A stretch of DNA of 64,000 nucleotides from Manduca sexta (lineage: Eukaryota > Arthropoda > Insecta > Lepidoptera > Sphingidae). The position numbers were made by a program, and so were the translations under genes. The notes below the pieces were generated by a model, which saw only the letters and a list, made by a program, of their open reading frames with translations, did no database searches and was not told where the DNA came from. The stretch spans positions 5,642,001 to 5,706,000 of the forward strand of contig NC_051124.1 in assembly GCF_014839805.1 (NCBI RefSeq). The letters are read 5' to 3'. Shown piece by piece: positions 46,940 through 58,692 of the stretch. How positions within the stretch are numbered: position 1 is the first letter of the stretch; every line of letters begins with the position of its first letter.

Positions 46940-47125
46940 TTGGGCTGGCGTGCGCGCAACAAACGAGAGGCAATCGCGACACCCATCAGCGTACATTAGC
47001 ACGAGAGGTGTTGCGCCTGCTGACCCGCGCGTCACTAATGAAGCGATAAAACTGAGACGCGGAACATCTGCCTTAACGATCTGTTAGCTTAGCTTCAGAC
47101 TCCAGTGTACGTTTGATTTTTAGGA
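46940..47125. other. GC-rich unexplained block
   Basis: CGTGCGCGCAACAAACGAGAGG to GACCCGCGCGTCACTAATG (shown in part) ends at TTCAGACTCCAGTGTACG, which could contain an initiator. It lies just upstream of the SINE-B at 47250. A plus-strand promoter is possible but unsupported by a coding exon. Confidence 0.25.
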
Positions 47126-47249
47126 CGATTGGTATTAAAGAATAGTTTGGGGTTGATTATATTGAATTCCAATTATATTTTAAGAGCAAAAGTTACAAGT
47201 GAAAATAGTTTTTATTTATATAGTTAGTATTTATAAATATAAATTTTAA

Positions 47250-47581
47250 AGCGGCGATAGCCTAGTTGGGTGTGGAACGGACTGCCGAGACGAATGTCCG
47301 CAGGTTCAAATCCCAAGGGCACACACCTCTGACTTTTCTAAAAAATCATGTGTGTATTCTTTGTGAATTTATCGTTCGCTTTAACGGTGAAGGAAAACAT
47401 CGTGAGGAAACCTGCACATCTGAGAAGTTCTCTATAGGAATTTCAAAGGTGTGTGAAGTCTACCAATCCGCACTAGGCCAGCGTGGTGGACTAAGGCCTA
47501 ATCCCTCTCAGTAGTAGAGGAGGCCCGTGCTCAGCAGTGGGCAAGTATATAATACAGGGCTGATATTATTATTATTATTAT
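47250..47581 (+). mobile_element. SINE-B, complete, with 10-bp target duplication
   Basis: The element starts with a tRNA-like head (A box TAGCCTAGTTGGG, B box AGGTTCAAATCCC), continues with CGCTTTAACGGTGAAGG and a conserved 3' part (GGCCAGCGTGGTGGACTAAG, AGTAGTAGAGGAGGCCCGTG), and ends in a (TTA)n tail. It is flanked by TAAATTTTAA at 47240-47249 and 47582-47591. The exact duplication and intact boxes indicate a recent insertion. The open frame at 47266-47514 is spurious. Confidence 0.9.
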
Positions 47582-48229
47582 TAAATTTTAATCTAGCTTT
47601 TGCTTCGGCCAAAAACTGTTAAAGCAGAATTGTCGTGGATCTACTACATAATTATGTAATTTTAAAATAATAAATATAAAATATCTTCCATAAACAATAA
47701 CCGGACTCCATATCTATTGCTTCAAAAAAACTAGAAAAATATTTATTTTATTTCCATCCCTTTCATTAAAGATACATCTATATGGAAACGAGAAGACATT
47801 TATAATTATCTTTATAAGTACCGAACATAAATAAAGTCAAGCTCTTTGTAAAAAGAAATGCGATGGCCGCCGCGTGGGACAGTTGTCTATATTTTTTTAT
47901 CATTCTGTATGTAGTTAGGGTAATATTTTCTGTCTGTATATGGTTTCTGCATCTGTCACTTGGTATTACCATTTACTAGGTTAGAGCTAATGGTGCTTGT
48001 AAATTTGTTTAATGTACGTGTCCTCCTTGATTTATTTGCTTGTTTCTGTTTAAATTCTAAATTGTGTTCTTAAGTATATTCAAATATATATACTTATATA
48101 TTTAATGAGTGAAAACAAACTGTTTTAAAAGATTTTTTTATGCTTATAATAAATTTACGCATTGACAGAAATCAAAAAGGGAACTTAAATCAAAATCCAA
48201 AGATAACTATTTACTGGTATTATTTTACT

Positions 48230-48511
48230 TCTTACCAAAATATTAAATGCAAAAGTTTGCGAAAATGTTTGAATGTATGTATGTTTATCAGACGTAAAAA
48301 ACTGAACAGATTTGAATGAAAATTAACACACGGAAAGACAAAGTTTACTTTGATCCCTACAGTTTAATGTAATGTAATTAAAACTTTTTAAATTGACTTT
48401 ACAAGTAAATAGCGAGGACGTCGAACAGATGGCGCCATAGATCACTTCAGTCTTAAAGCCTTTAGTAGCGGAAAAAAATTTCAAGCGGACGAAACCGCAA
48501 GCAACACCTAA
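48230..48511 (+). mobile_element. Non-autonomous Helitron, 282 bp
   Basis: It starts TCTTACCAAAATATT and ends CTAA|T. It shares GTTTGCGAAAATG, AACAGATGGCGCC and a CGGACGAAACCGC hairpin with the copy at 1605-1889, so both belong to one family. Confidence 0.65.
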
Positions 48512-49389
48512 TATTATAAATATTAAATAGTTACGGGCAAATGTTTTACTAATTACTTTTCTCCGCAACGAAATGTAACTAATCAGTTTTCTTGCCGATG
48601 GTACGTTGTACCTACTTAACGTTATAAAAAATTAAAAATAATATTACGTAATTAAAATAAAATATAATTTTCAAAATTCTTAACATTTTGTTTCAAACGA
48701 CCTTGCACGGAAATAGCTCGGATATGCAAATAAACTGATAGGCACTCAATGTTAATTAGGAGTAATGAGATGCCGTAATGTGTTTTATTCATTCATTTGA
48801 TCGTAGACGCCTGCATGTACAATCAGCCACAAAAGTAGTTGATCAAATGCAAAATACCAAATCACTTTAAACTTTTTTGACTTAAGAATAATCGTTTTCT
48901 CCACTAAAATAACCCTGAAAGGTTTTACTTTATTTTACATAAATAAAGAGAAAATTTCGATTAAAGTTATGGCGTTTTGAAATTTTTAATTTGTTCAGAT
49001 ACTTTAGTTGCTGACTGTATATAAATTCTAATTGGACAGGTTCTAAAAGAATCTTTATCGAATTACTTGAGTAATTTCGCGGTTGTGGTGACTGCGAATG
49101 TGTTGAGTACGATAGTTTAAGTTTAACCAGAAAGGTTTTAGTTAAAAAGAATACAGCACTGCGTTCTAGTTTTGTGCCTTGTGTTTTGTAGGAAGTCTAA
49201 GAAATGAGAGGTGCTGGGTTCATTTCCAGGTTGAAAGTTCATGATTTATCCAGGCTTAAAATATCGACTAAGAACGACATCAATTGGATAATAAATAGTT
49301 GTAAGAACCTTAATATAATATAATCTTCCAGCAACAAATGTATGTATTTATAAAGTGCTGATGGATCTAAAATTAAAATAGGATAAATT

Positions 49390-49628
49390 CAGATAGTTGT
49401 ACTGCGACCGCTGTACCATCCCGCTCTGAGGTCTTAGGTTCGAATCCCGGGTTGGTCAGAGGGTATTTCTGTTCAATATCAGCCCAGAGTGTGGAATTTG
49501 TTCCCGATATGACGATAGGCTCGCTCCCTTTCACGTCAAGGGTCGGAAACACACATGGCGAAAAGCGGATTAATAGTTGTGCCTCTGCCTACCTATTCGG
49601 TGATAAAAGCGTGTGTCTGATTACTGAT
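49390..49628 (+). mobile_element. SINE-A copy
   Basis: Plus strand head with AGTTGTACTGCGACCG, B box AGGTTCGAATCCCGGG, body CGATAGGCTCGCTCCC and TTGTGCCTCTGCCTACC. The open frame at 49452-49715 is only this element read as protein. Confidence 0.65.
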
Positions 49629-49643
49629 AAAATATGTAAAATA

Positions 49644-49846
49644 TCTATACATATTATAAAACAAAGTACCTTTTTCTGTCTGTCTGTATGTTATCGATTT
49701 TCTCAAAATCTATAGAACGGTAACGGAATATTGGTATGGACATAGTTTAATACCCTGGGAAGGTTATATAAGAACATATAAATATAAAGCGGGACTTTTA
49801 TCCCGAAAAACTCCTTCACGCGAACGAAGCCGCGAGCAAAAGCTGT
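49644..49846 (+). mobile_element. Non-autonomous Helitron, about 203 bp
   Basis: It starts A|TCTATACATATTATAAAAC, has the CTGTCTGTCTG block, and ends with the hairpin CGCGAACGAAGCCGCG plus AGCAAAAGCTGT. It is a close relative of the inverted copy at 62567-62782. It lies about 20 bp after a SINE-A copy. Confidence 0.65.
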
Positions 49847-50336
49847 AATGTATTCTTTCAAAACCATATTTACAAACGAATATTCAAATATCCTGTTCAA
49901 TTTCTCATGCAATAACAACAACTATATTACATTATAGACAAAGGAAGTCTTAAAGGACATCTAAATCAAGCGTGTGTACAGACAGACAAGCGGACAGCGG
50001 TATGGTTGGCGGGAACAGGCCATAACTCTTAACTAGAGATGAAGTTATTAATGTGTACCGCGGCAGCTGTTCAGCCTCACCCTACGCACGCATAAATTTT
50101 AATGTTTAATGAAAACATTAGTAATTTTTTTTTAAACAAGATTTCGCGTATAAGGATTTATATTTTTTATTGCAAATGTTACTTTTGCATTACAATATAC
50201 TCTATGTAGTATGTTATATACGTATATTTAATAAAGTGTATTGTTATAGTGATGTATAATTAAAATGTTTATAATAACTGCAAGTTTTGCAACGACTTTG
50301 CGAACGTCCTGAATTTGGGCGATACAATTTCCCGAA

Positions 50337-50540
50337 TCTATATCAATATTATAAAGAGGAAAAGTTTGTGAGTTTGTAAGGTGTCATCTCGGAAACTACT
50401 GAACCGATTTTGAAATTCTTTCTTTAATAGGAAGCTCTACATTACCTACTCCTGACTGCTATCTATAGAATGTTTATTTCGGGAAAATATTTACCTCGGA
50501 ACAACTTTTTTAGACGTGCGGAGCCGCAAAGCAAAGCTAG
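50337..50540 (+). mobile_element. Non-autonomous Helitron, 204 bp
   Basis: It starts A|TCTATATCAATATTATAA and ends GCGGAGCCGCAAAGCAAAGCTAG (trimmed motif shown in part: AAAGCTAG). Internal CTACTGAACCGATTTTG and TAGGAAGCTC match the copy at 36205. Confidence 0.65.
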
Positions 50541-50924
50541 GTAGATAAAAAATGCACTAGGTATTTAAAAAAAATTACTTATGTTATGCACTGAATGTAT
50601 GTTTTTCAATTGAATGCTCAAATGTAATTTATATGAAAGAGATGCTACTAAAGCAAATGTAATAATCCTGGCAGAAATCTGGCCGCATAGTATACAAGTT
50701 CTCTTAATAATGTCCTACAACTTCAAAATAACCTAAAGAAAAACAAGCTTGATTAAACAATAACTTTATACTACAAATTTTAGGTACGCACCTTAAAATT
50801 ACTTCTAGAACTTTCTAGAAGTTAGCCGCCCACCCCAACCACGCTCGTTTATACATTTACAACAAGTAAACAAATCTTACACTTGTATCTGTAAATCAGC
50901 CCTCATTTTTCAATCAATAAAACG

Positions 50925-51295
50925 CGGCGTGCAAATAAATTGTCCGACGCGATTGTATGACCGTTTCCTTATTGGCCCATCGGCTGCTTCGCTGCCTTCT
51001 ACGGCGCGCGGCGTTTAGGTACCAATAATGAATATTCATCAAATATCTTTGACAGCATAGTACCGGCGTAAGACATAGATAATATCTCTCACTTTCACTG
51101 CGAACAGAGTAAACAAGCGGAGCGGAGACGTCCGCTGGATTGACGCGGACCCATTTTAATTTGTGCCCACTTCCCGCCATTAAATACGTCGGTGGAACCT
51201 GCACTGGTGTGCGCGAAAGTGTTTATTATAATTACAGAATGATTTATTTTTGCCGGTTTGGAGTTCGTCGTCTCATTCACTCTCTACGTCTCCTG
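50925..51295. promoter_or_regulatory. Candidate cis-regulatory block
   Basis: A long complex-sequence region with CpG-rich parts (CTACGGCGCGCGGCGTTTAG) next to motif-like AT parts (AATGAATATTCATC, ATATCTTTGACAG, GATAATATCTC). These resemble homeodomain, TCF and GATA-type sites by eye. No coding frame or repeat match accounts for it. Confidence 0.3.
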
Positions 51296-51611
51296 TTTCT
51301 CTTTAGTGACAATTATTGATATTGATGTTGTTGATGAAATTAGTATCATATAATATGACTCATTTCATTAAACCTTATTTCGTATTTACCATGTTACAGG
51401 AAAGGATCCACAGTGCTCCAAAACTAAGAATGTGTCAACACAAATATAATGCCTATGTATCTAAGAATAATTGCCGTAAATTGACTGATAATGGAACAAG
51501 TCGGCACTATTAAAATTTTTCAATTGCAAATTATGCGCTTTATTTTATCGGTTGTAGAATATAATCAATTATATATAACTGGGAATTATTTTTGCCAGCT
51601 AATTTAGTGCG

Positions 51612-51720
51612 GCCTACCTGCACTAGGCGAACGTGGCGGACTAAAGCTTAAAACCATCTCGGTAGTAGAAGAACCCAACTCCAGCAGTACAAAATATAGG
51701 AATGGTATTAGTATTATTAA
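51612..51720 (+). mobile_element. SINE-B 3' remnant
   Basis: Degraded 3' part with GAACGTGGCGGACTAAAGC and GGTAGTAGAAGAACCC, then a TTATTAATTATT tail. Confidence 0.5.
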
Positions 51721-52184
51721 TTATTTTTACAGATTTAGTCATGACTGTCATCCAATCTAGAAGCATCAAAAGTGACCGTAAGGATTTGGTGCGACTGCTA
51801 GCGAAATTCGTCCTATAAAAGAAGCGACGATGATTCGGGACGTCATAAATAAGAAATGCATGTTAACAAAAGAATACACTAAATAGTGTAATTTTGCTTT
51901 CATAGATGAGCGCTTATTTCTGTTACCCGTTCAACTTACGGTATTAATGTCGATAACTATCAACCAACAGCCACTTAAAGTCCTAAGTATATCTTCAAAA
52001 TATTTGCATTAACAGTTGCTAACAGCTCTAATAAGCAATAACTGCTACAAATATTATAGCTCAATAACTATAACTATATAGTTACTGTACCTTCCTTTAC
52101 GGTGTAGATTATAAACAAACCATTAATTTATCGTACAGCGTAACAAGAAAAATATTTATGCAAGATCAATCAACCCTTTTTTCG

Positions 52185-52320
52185 CAACCCAACTACCGCT
52201 ACAAAAACTGTAGCTATTAAGCGCGTGACTGTACCGCACCTGTCCATCGCAGGCACTCCTAACAGCCGCCGCGTTGTCAGTAGTTCGTCGTAAGTAAAAC
52301 TTCCTGCAACGAACACTGAT
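52185..52320. other. GC-rich unexplained block
   Basis: Contains GCGCGTGACTGTACCGCACC and CTAACAGCCGCCGCGTTGTC with no copy elsewhere in the window. The minus-strand frame across it lacks an ATG start. It may belong to an unrecognised repeat. Confidence 0.25.
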
Positions 52321-52719
52321 GTATTCCAATCAAACCTAGGGAAATGAATCCAGTAACAAGTCAATACAGATACATAATTTTTACATAACGGATGCGGGAT
52401 GGCAAAAGAAATAAATATAAACTGGTGGCTTTTAACGGCATCTTGCTTAGACAGAATAAATTATGCTGTATAAAGTAGATTTGTACCTCAAATTATGGAA
52501 GACCGTGTGTTCTAGTATCTCTTGCCACGGCATAGAAATAAGGCTGGACACACACGTGCCACAACATATCTGGAAATAGTTGTTGTTATATTCGACCTCC
52601 TGCAATCAACAATAAATTACAATTATAATTTTGTCGTACAGTAAATGAATTTGAACTATCTATAGAGCTATATAGAAACGAAGCATTATTTTATTCGCCA
52701 AAAATAACAGTGATTAAAA

Positions 52720-53378
52720 TTAGAAATCAAGTTCTTTTTCGATAATGTAACTCTTCTGCAAAATTAAGATGGTGGATTTTCTATTTGTTGGTATGTCACT
52801 AATGTGAATTGTTCTTAAGGTTGCGATTTTCTTAGCTTTTATATTATACATATTTCAACTATTTTCGAACGAAATTGATTAGTGTAAGTCGTGTGGATGC
52901 TATCGTGTTATAATATCTAATTCTGCAGCTGCATCGTTTTACAGTTCTAATGTACAGCATGGTATGTTTGAGTTAAGCCTAAATCTTTTCAGTCGCATCA
53001 AAAGTAATTAGCTTCGAGTGATTACTTCAAATAAGTCGATGACCAGTTCTTCCATACTTAATTCTTATGTTAATGGAAGATATCACTCAAATCTAATTCA
53101 CCTGGATTGTACTTAATAGCTCGAAATTTAATCCATTTAATTATTAAATATATGAAAATCATTTATTTTTTTAATTATACCTTAGTCATTGAAAAACATG
53201 TCTTGCTATTCTTTTGTACTCTGGCTATATATTCAACCTGATTTAAGTACAGCATAGTAGTTTCTAATGAAGAAATAATGTTGCTTTTCTCGATAGTCGC
53301 CACAACTATACCAGTGTAATTAAAATCGTCTGTGAGTAAGGATATGCAAACTATCGCTCGAAATACTTCGGCCGCCAT
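52720..53378 (-). CDS. Possible small two-exon gene, product unknown
   Basis: On the minus strand an ATG at 53378 opens 66 codons (MAAEVFRAIVCISLLTDD...) to a donor AAG|GTATAA at 53181. After a 425-nt intron with acceptor TTAATTTTGCAG, exon 2 (52720-52755) adds KSYIIEKELDF and a stop at matching phase 0. An AATAAA lies 25-30 nt downstream (52690-52695). Read without splicing, the ORF stops two codons after the donor. Predicted length is 77 residues, with no recognisable domain. It could also be the 3' end of a longer gene whose upstream exons I cannot see. Short ORFs arise by chance, so this stays tentative. Confidence 0.3.
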
Positions 53379-55084
53379 ACTATACTAATTTACTACCTCA
53401 CTAACAATTTCCTTACCATGAAGACATTTAACCATCCGATAAATGAAATGTATTTGACAAGTTCATAAAGTGTAGTGTAAAGTATAATTTAATACAAATG
53501 TCAATGCGTTCGACCGAACATTGAAACAACGAATCATCAATGTTTATTCCGCTAATATCAAACGTATCCTCGGGCCACTCGGGCCAGTTAAATCCACAAT
53601 GTTGTCATTGTTTATGCTCTATAAAATGTTTCGTAAACACCATTGTTGCGGTCGATAAATTGGCAAGTGTTACTCAAGTGCGAGACAATCCTGGTTTTAT
53701 TGCGAATTTTTTCCTTGGAAGGTTTCCCCGAGTTGTGCGGTTTATTTGCAGTAATTACCTAGACACAGTCTTAAGTATCCAAGACTTATACATTTTATTC
53801 AAACAAAAATAAAATAATCGTAAACTGATGGTATTAAATAAATTAATTGCCATGCCTTATCCACTGCCCTAAAGTACATTTTCTTTATGACTTTTTTAAT
53901 TTCCTTACCTCACCAAATTCTTCACTCAAAGATTCTAGTTCTAGGTAAACGGAAGCTCAACAAAACCTAACTCAAAACCTATCACTAACACAACACAACA
54001 TTATTTAATCGAGCACTGTCTCTATTGTGGACGGCTTCAGATCGACGTTGAGATGCGGATGAGCGCATTAGCAACACCGAGCCGCGAGCGTCCATGGGCA
54101 ACGCCACGGACATTTGCATTTAACTCAATTATCACTGCCCTGAGACCCCTTGCATCATCGTATGCTCTGAACTGCTTTATAGAAAATCATTTTGTGTTAC
54201 GAAATCGAATGGAACTTAATACAAAATGTTGACATTGTCTACTCAATATGTAAAGGAGAAGAAATTATTATCGTAAAAAATATTTAGAAACTTCTCGTCT
54301 TGAATATAATGACGGCATATTACACGAGCAATATTCGCTCTCACGACTATTTCGCATAAATAAAACACCCTATCTATCATAATAGATGTGTCTTATCAAA
54401 TTTTGTGATTAAATTCGTTTATAAAAGCAGTAATAATTCGTTTATTTTTCGAACTGGCTAGATTAGAATAATGCGTGAAGAATACATCAATAAAAACTAA
54501 CAAAACAATGGAATCATGTCGAACGGTACAAAGGTCCAGTAATACCCACACAAATCAAACAGGATTCCTAATACACTATCGGCCAAGTTGTGTTGAAGTT
54601 GTACACCCAACATTTGCATGGCGCGCCAAACGAGACTTGCGTGTTGACGCCCACTCTACTCAGTGCAATACTGTGCAATCGCACCGCGTATCGGCATCCC
54701 ATTAAATGTTGTAAACCCTAACACAATGCGGATTTCTCCATGCTTCTATAAAAACGTGTGCAAGATTTTTTCTTAATGCTCGGCGACATGCGAAGATCAT
54801 TGTGTCAATGCTGCCTTGGTGATTTATTTCGATCAATTAATTTGTAAAAAAATATATTTACTTAAGCTCCATGTCCTTAAAACGCATGCTGTGTTAAATC
54901 AATAATCAAGAACTGACCCCTTGATAAAAACGATTTATATCCTCGTAAATTACCCACGGAAAGATTAATACGACGCAGCAAGATGTTCGCATCACAACAA
55001 AAAACACGATGCTAATAAATTAAACTGGCTAAGGGTATTCGGTCAAGTTTTACGATCTAATTACCCCGTAATTTCTACGCAGTT
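53379..55084. other. Mixed AT- and GC-rich sequence without a confirmed gene
   Basis: A 90-codon plus-strand ATG frame (53540-53812) and GC-richer patches at 54000-54180 and 54595-54710 stand out, but none has splice signals or a motif I can name. Confidence 0.35.
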
Positions 55085-55834
55085 AATTGGCGCAATACAA
55101 GTGCGTTGACATTCTCTGCTCGTGATCGGTCGATGGGTAAGTCGATCGCATCGTCGGTGACACCCTACACCACCGGATCGCCTGTCGACGACGATACTGT
55201 ACGAGGCCTTGAGATCACGCTTACGGAATACGCGTCTCATGCGTATCGGGTTTTAGCTAGCATTCTTTGGAAATCCGAGCGTACACTTATGAGTGGCCTA
55301 CACTGTATTGCAATTTTAGTCTGTTTCAAGTGTACGATTTCCTGACACGCTACAAGCGAAGCGAACACTTTCGGTACAAATATTTGAATATGGAAATTGT
55401 TAACATTCCGTTAGATCAAGGCTTAGTATTGTTGCTATTAAATAACGACTCGGAGCTTTACACAAACTTAAGTAATACAAACCTTGAACATTTATAAAGT
55501 TATATACAACATTGATTTGTCTTCATATATTCGTAAAACCTTGCCAGTAGCCTTGAAGAGGGGTAGATATTCCACAAGTCTATCTTACTGTTCGTTCATC
55601 TACATTCGTAATCATATAAGTTCCTCAACAATCGTCAGAGTTATGCCAACCAGTCAGTGCTTGAATGAATGTATACCGACTGACCCCAGAATGCAGCGCA
55701 TCGGAACAGTTACTGGAACTACGCTGTATACAATACCATGTATTCGGATACACAATACTATCGATATCGATAAACCAACAAATAACATGACAAACCATCA
55801 ATTAAGATGTCAAAAGTATTGTCTCGCGGAATGA
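55085..55834 (+). other. Region of overlapping open frames, possibly decayed coding sequence
   Basis: Three overlapping plus-strand frames (55106-55345, 55267-55497, 55484-55834) alternate between two phases and cover the region almost without a gap. The first 180 bp are CpG-rich. The first and third lack an ATG start. No motif is recognised. It may be a frameshifted pseudogene or chance. Confidence 0.2.
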
Positions 55835-56560
55835 GAAAAACAACGCGCATGGGAAGGAATTCCGTTTGGCGTTTCCAATAGTTTTTTTTATTCTTGTTCT
55901 CAGGTTTTTTAAACTATATCAGTGCAACTGTACAATGTACATTCAGAATAATTATCTGTGAGAATCTTAACAACGCAATTAATGAACGTATTTCAATACC
56001 CATTATTTACATATTTAATTTGATACAGTTTTTCTTGTGATGCACGATGAATAAATAAAATATTTGCCGTCATCCAAGTATTGTTAAGTGCCGTTGACTT
56101 AATATAATTAGTATGAATAAATTAAGATATAGATCATGTATTGGCCTACAATGTTACTTGGTATACGAAACGCAACAGAATAACTGATACCTACTGATTT
56201 GAAAAGCATCTAGTTCTGCAATATCGGTAGTGGAATCTTGGTTGAATATGCCATATGCAGCTGTATTGAGGCACGAGTAAGTGTAGTTACTAAAATTGAT
56301 GTAAACTAAAGAGAAGTTTACATATTATAACTTAATACTCTACATATTATAGTCTTCATATATCTGACCAACGCGAAACGCCTCCTCTTTCGATGGCCGC
56401 CAGCATTATGCTGACTTGTCTTTTGAGGTGTACTCTGACTGATGCCAGAACGCGACTTACGGAAGCTATTATATCCTTAGCCATACGGCTAAATAGACAA
56501 TCAAAAATATCTCCCAGTCTACTGAAACAAACGGGGAGTATACTCCTTAAAACTTAATTT

Positions 56561-56663
56561 TAGCGTCTGCTTCTATGGGCATTCATCATCAGCCACTGTT
56601 GAATATAGGCCTCCCCTAAAGATGTCCAGACGGTGGTCAAATAGCGTCTGCGTCTATGGGCAT
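56561..56663 (-). mobile_element. 59-bp LINE scrap between 22-bp direct repeats
   Basis: The direct repeats at 56561-56582 and 56642-56663 differ at one base (TAGCGTCTGC then K then TCTATGGGCAT). Between them lie 59 bp of LINE 3' end on the minus strand (GGAGGCCTATATTCAACAG, GGCTGATGATGA). This fits a severely 5'-truncated LINE insertion with its target duplication, or an 81-bp tandem duplication. Confidence 0.6.
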
Positions 56664-56815
56664 ACATCATCATCATCATCATCAGCCACATAGGTCTATT
56701 GTTGAACATATGCCTTACATAAAGATTTCCAGACGGACTTGTTGAAAGTGGCCTGCATCCAGCGTGTTCCTGCGACCTTTATCAAATCGTCTGTGGACAT
56801 TACTATGATGTAATT
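56664..56815 (-). mobile_element. LINE 3' end with (GAT)n tail
   Basis: Minus strand reads CGCAGGAACACGCTGGATGC, CAAGTCCGTCTGGAAATC, then a decayed CATATGTTCAACAATAG and GTGGCTGATGATGATG. It is the same LINE type as 18778-18897. Confidence 0.65.
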
Positions 56816-56871
56816 ATATCTTGGCTAGATACTAAGCCAGTATATTTATTGACCTGATATGCGAGTCATAA

Positions 56872-57352
56872 TCTTCTAATATATAAAATTCTCGTGTCAC
56901 AATGTTTGTCCCCGTACTCCTCCGAAACGGCTTTACCGATTTTAAGTACAGTAGGTCTGAGAATCGGCTAACATCTATTTTTCATACCCCTAAGTGTTAA
57001 GGGTTGTCCACCCTTAACATTTTTTTATAATTCTATACAAATTTTTATTTTTTTATTTTTTTTTATTATGTCGCATTAAAAAATAGATTCAACCCTAAAT
57101 TTATACCCTTCTATCACCAACCCCTATTTTTTGTAAAAAAAAATGTTAACGGTAAAACAAAGTCCCCCGCTGCATCTGTCTGCCTGAACGTGTTAAACTC
57201 AAAAACTACCCAACGTATTAAGATGAAATTTGGTATGGAACAGTTTGAGACCCTGGGAAGAACATAGGCTCCCGGGAAACTACTACTTTTATAACGGAAA
57301 ACTTTAGCCTGAAAAACTTTATAACGCGGGCGGAGCCGCGGGCAAAAGCTAG
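56872..57352 (+). mobile_element. Chimeric Helitron with intact ends
   Basis: It begins A|TCTTCTAATATATAAAA and ends in a GCGGGCGGAGCCGCGGG hairpin followed by CAAAAGCTAG|T. The first 250 bp (CTCGTGTCACAATGTTTGTC block) belong to a different family from the last 230 bp, which match the minus-strand element at 27902-28130. Confidence 0.75.
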
Positions 57353-58443
57353 TACTTTATAAAAAACATATTATGATATATCTATTAGTCGGTAAGTGCA
57401 GATGATTACGCACATATAAGGAAAAAACGCATTTACTGCGACGATATGGTGTTTTGAATACATTATTTAAAATTTAAATGAATATGAATATAGCGGCGAG
57501 CAATAACAATATAAACGTGTAGTATATTACATATGCATACCTTATATAATAAGTTATAATATTTTACGTGTCATATTGTTTTTACGCGAAAACTGGTTTA
57601 AGGAATAGATACTATAATAACTATTATTTAAAGTAGTATTTTATTCTGGCATCCAAAATATCTATCTACAGTAGCCTAATTTCAAATGTAGTAAAGTCAA
57701 AATATAAGAACCTCGTGACATTCGCCGGTCGCCACAACTTAAAGCTATTTGAGTTGTCTTACTAAATACATACCGGAGTTTTTATTATATTGTGATCCCT
57801 ATTTAGTCTAGCAGAAATGTTATATTATCTTTTCAACTGTAGCTAATATCTGTAGTAGTAACAAACCTTTGGTGAAAAATTATAAATTAAATTTTTCTAG
57901 TAATAATTTTGGACCATTCCTAAATTCATGTTCAGCAAAATATGCAATCAAAATAAAAGATGTGGTCTGAGTCTATCGAATGTCTATTGTATGTTTAACG
58001 ATTCGAGCTAATCTCAATATCTGAAAGTGAATTTTAAGTCAGACGCGAAAGGTGACTCAATTATTTTCATATGAATAATAATGAAATAGTGGCTGGCTTG
58101 TGATGTAAAAAATAACAACAATGTCCTCTTACTCGTGGTAATTAGTTAGATTTAAAAAAATGTACTACAAGAGTTACAAAATAAATTTAGAACTCTGAAT
58201 TTCATTATATACGAAAATTTATAAATTGATTTTTATATATGTATACCTGCATTATTATGTTCATAGTACAGTTAGGCACGGAAGTGGCTATACAAATTCT
58301 AAACTTATATCTGTACAATAAAAAACAATTCAAGTATGTCTTTAATTAATTAAAATTAGACTGCTAATGAGGTATTGTATTGTACTTACAAAGAGATACT
58401 GGACGCTCAGCAGCAAATCATTAGTTGATTAAGATACTAAGCA
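57353..58443. other. No recognisable feature
   Basis: AT-rich sequence between a Helitron and a SINE-A copy. Confidence 0.45.
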
Positions 58444-58692
58444 CAACACACACATTACGTTCATCGAAAGGATATACACAGGCGCAAGCATGCCACCCAC
58501 TTTTCGCCAACTGAGTTCATCCCATGATGTGATAAGGGGCGAACCTATCGCCATATCGGGCACAAATTCCAGACTCCGGGCTGATACTGAGTAGAAAAAC
58601 CCAAATATCACTTTGCCCGACTCGGGATTCGAACCCAGGACCTCAGAGGCTGCCGTACCGCGCAATCAGAAAAACTACGCCACCTAGGCAGT
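58444..58692 (-). mobile_element. SINE-A copy, well preserved
   Basis: Minus strand: CTGCCTAGGTGGCGTAG head, B box GGGTTCGAATCCCGAG, body GCGATAGGTTCGCCCC and GAAAAGTGGGTGGCATGC. The minus-strand open frame 58429-58665 is this SINE. Confidence 0.7.

Noticed and set aside
53540..53812. 90-codon plus-strand ATG frame
   Set aside because: Length is at the edge of chance, no recognisable motif and no splice or polyadenylation context.
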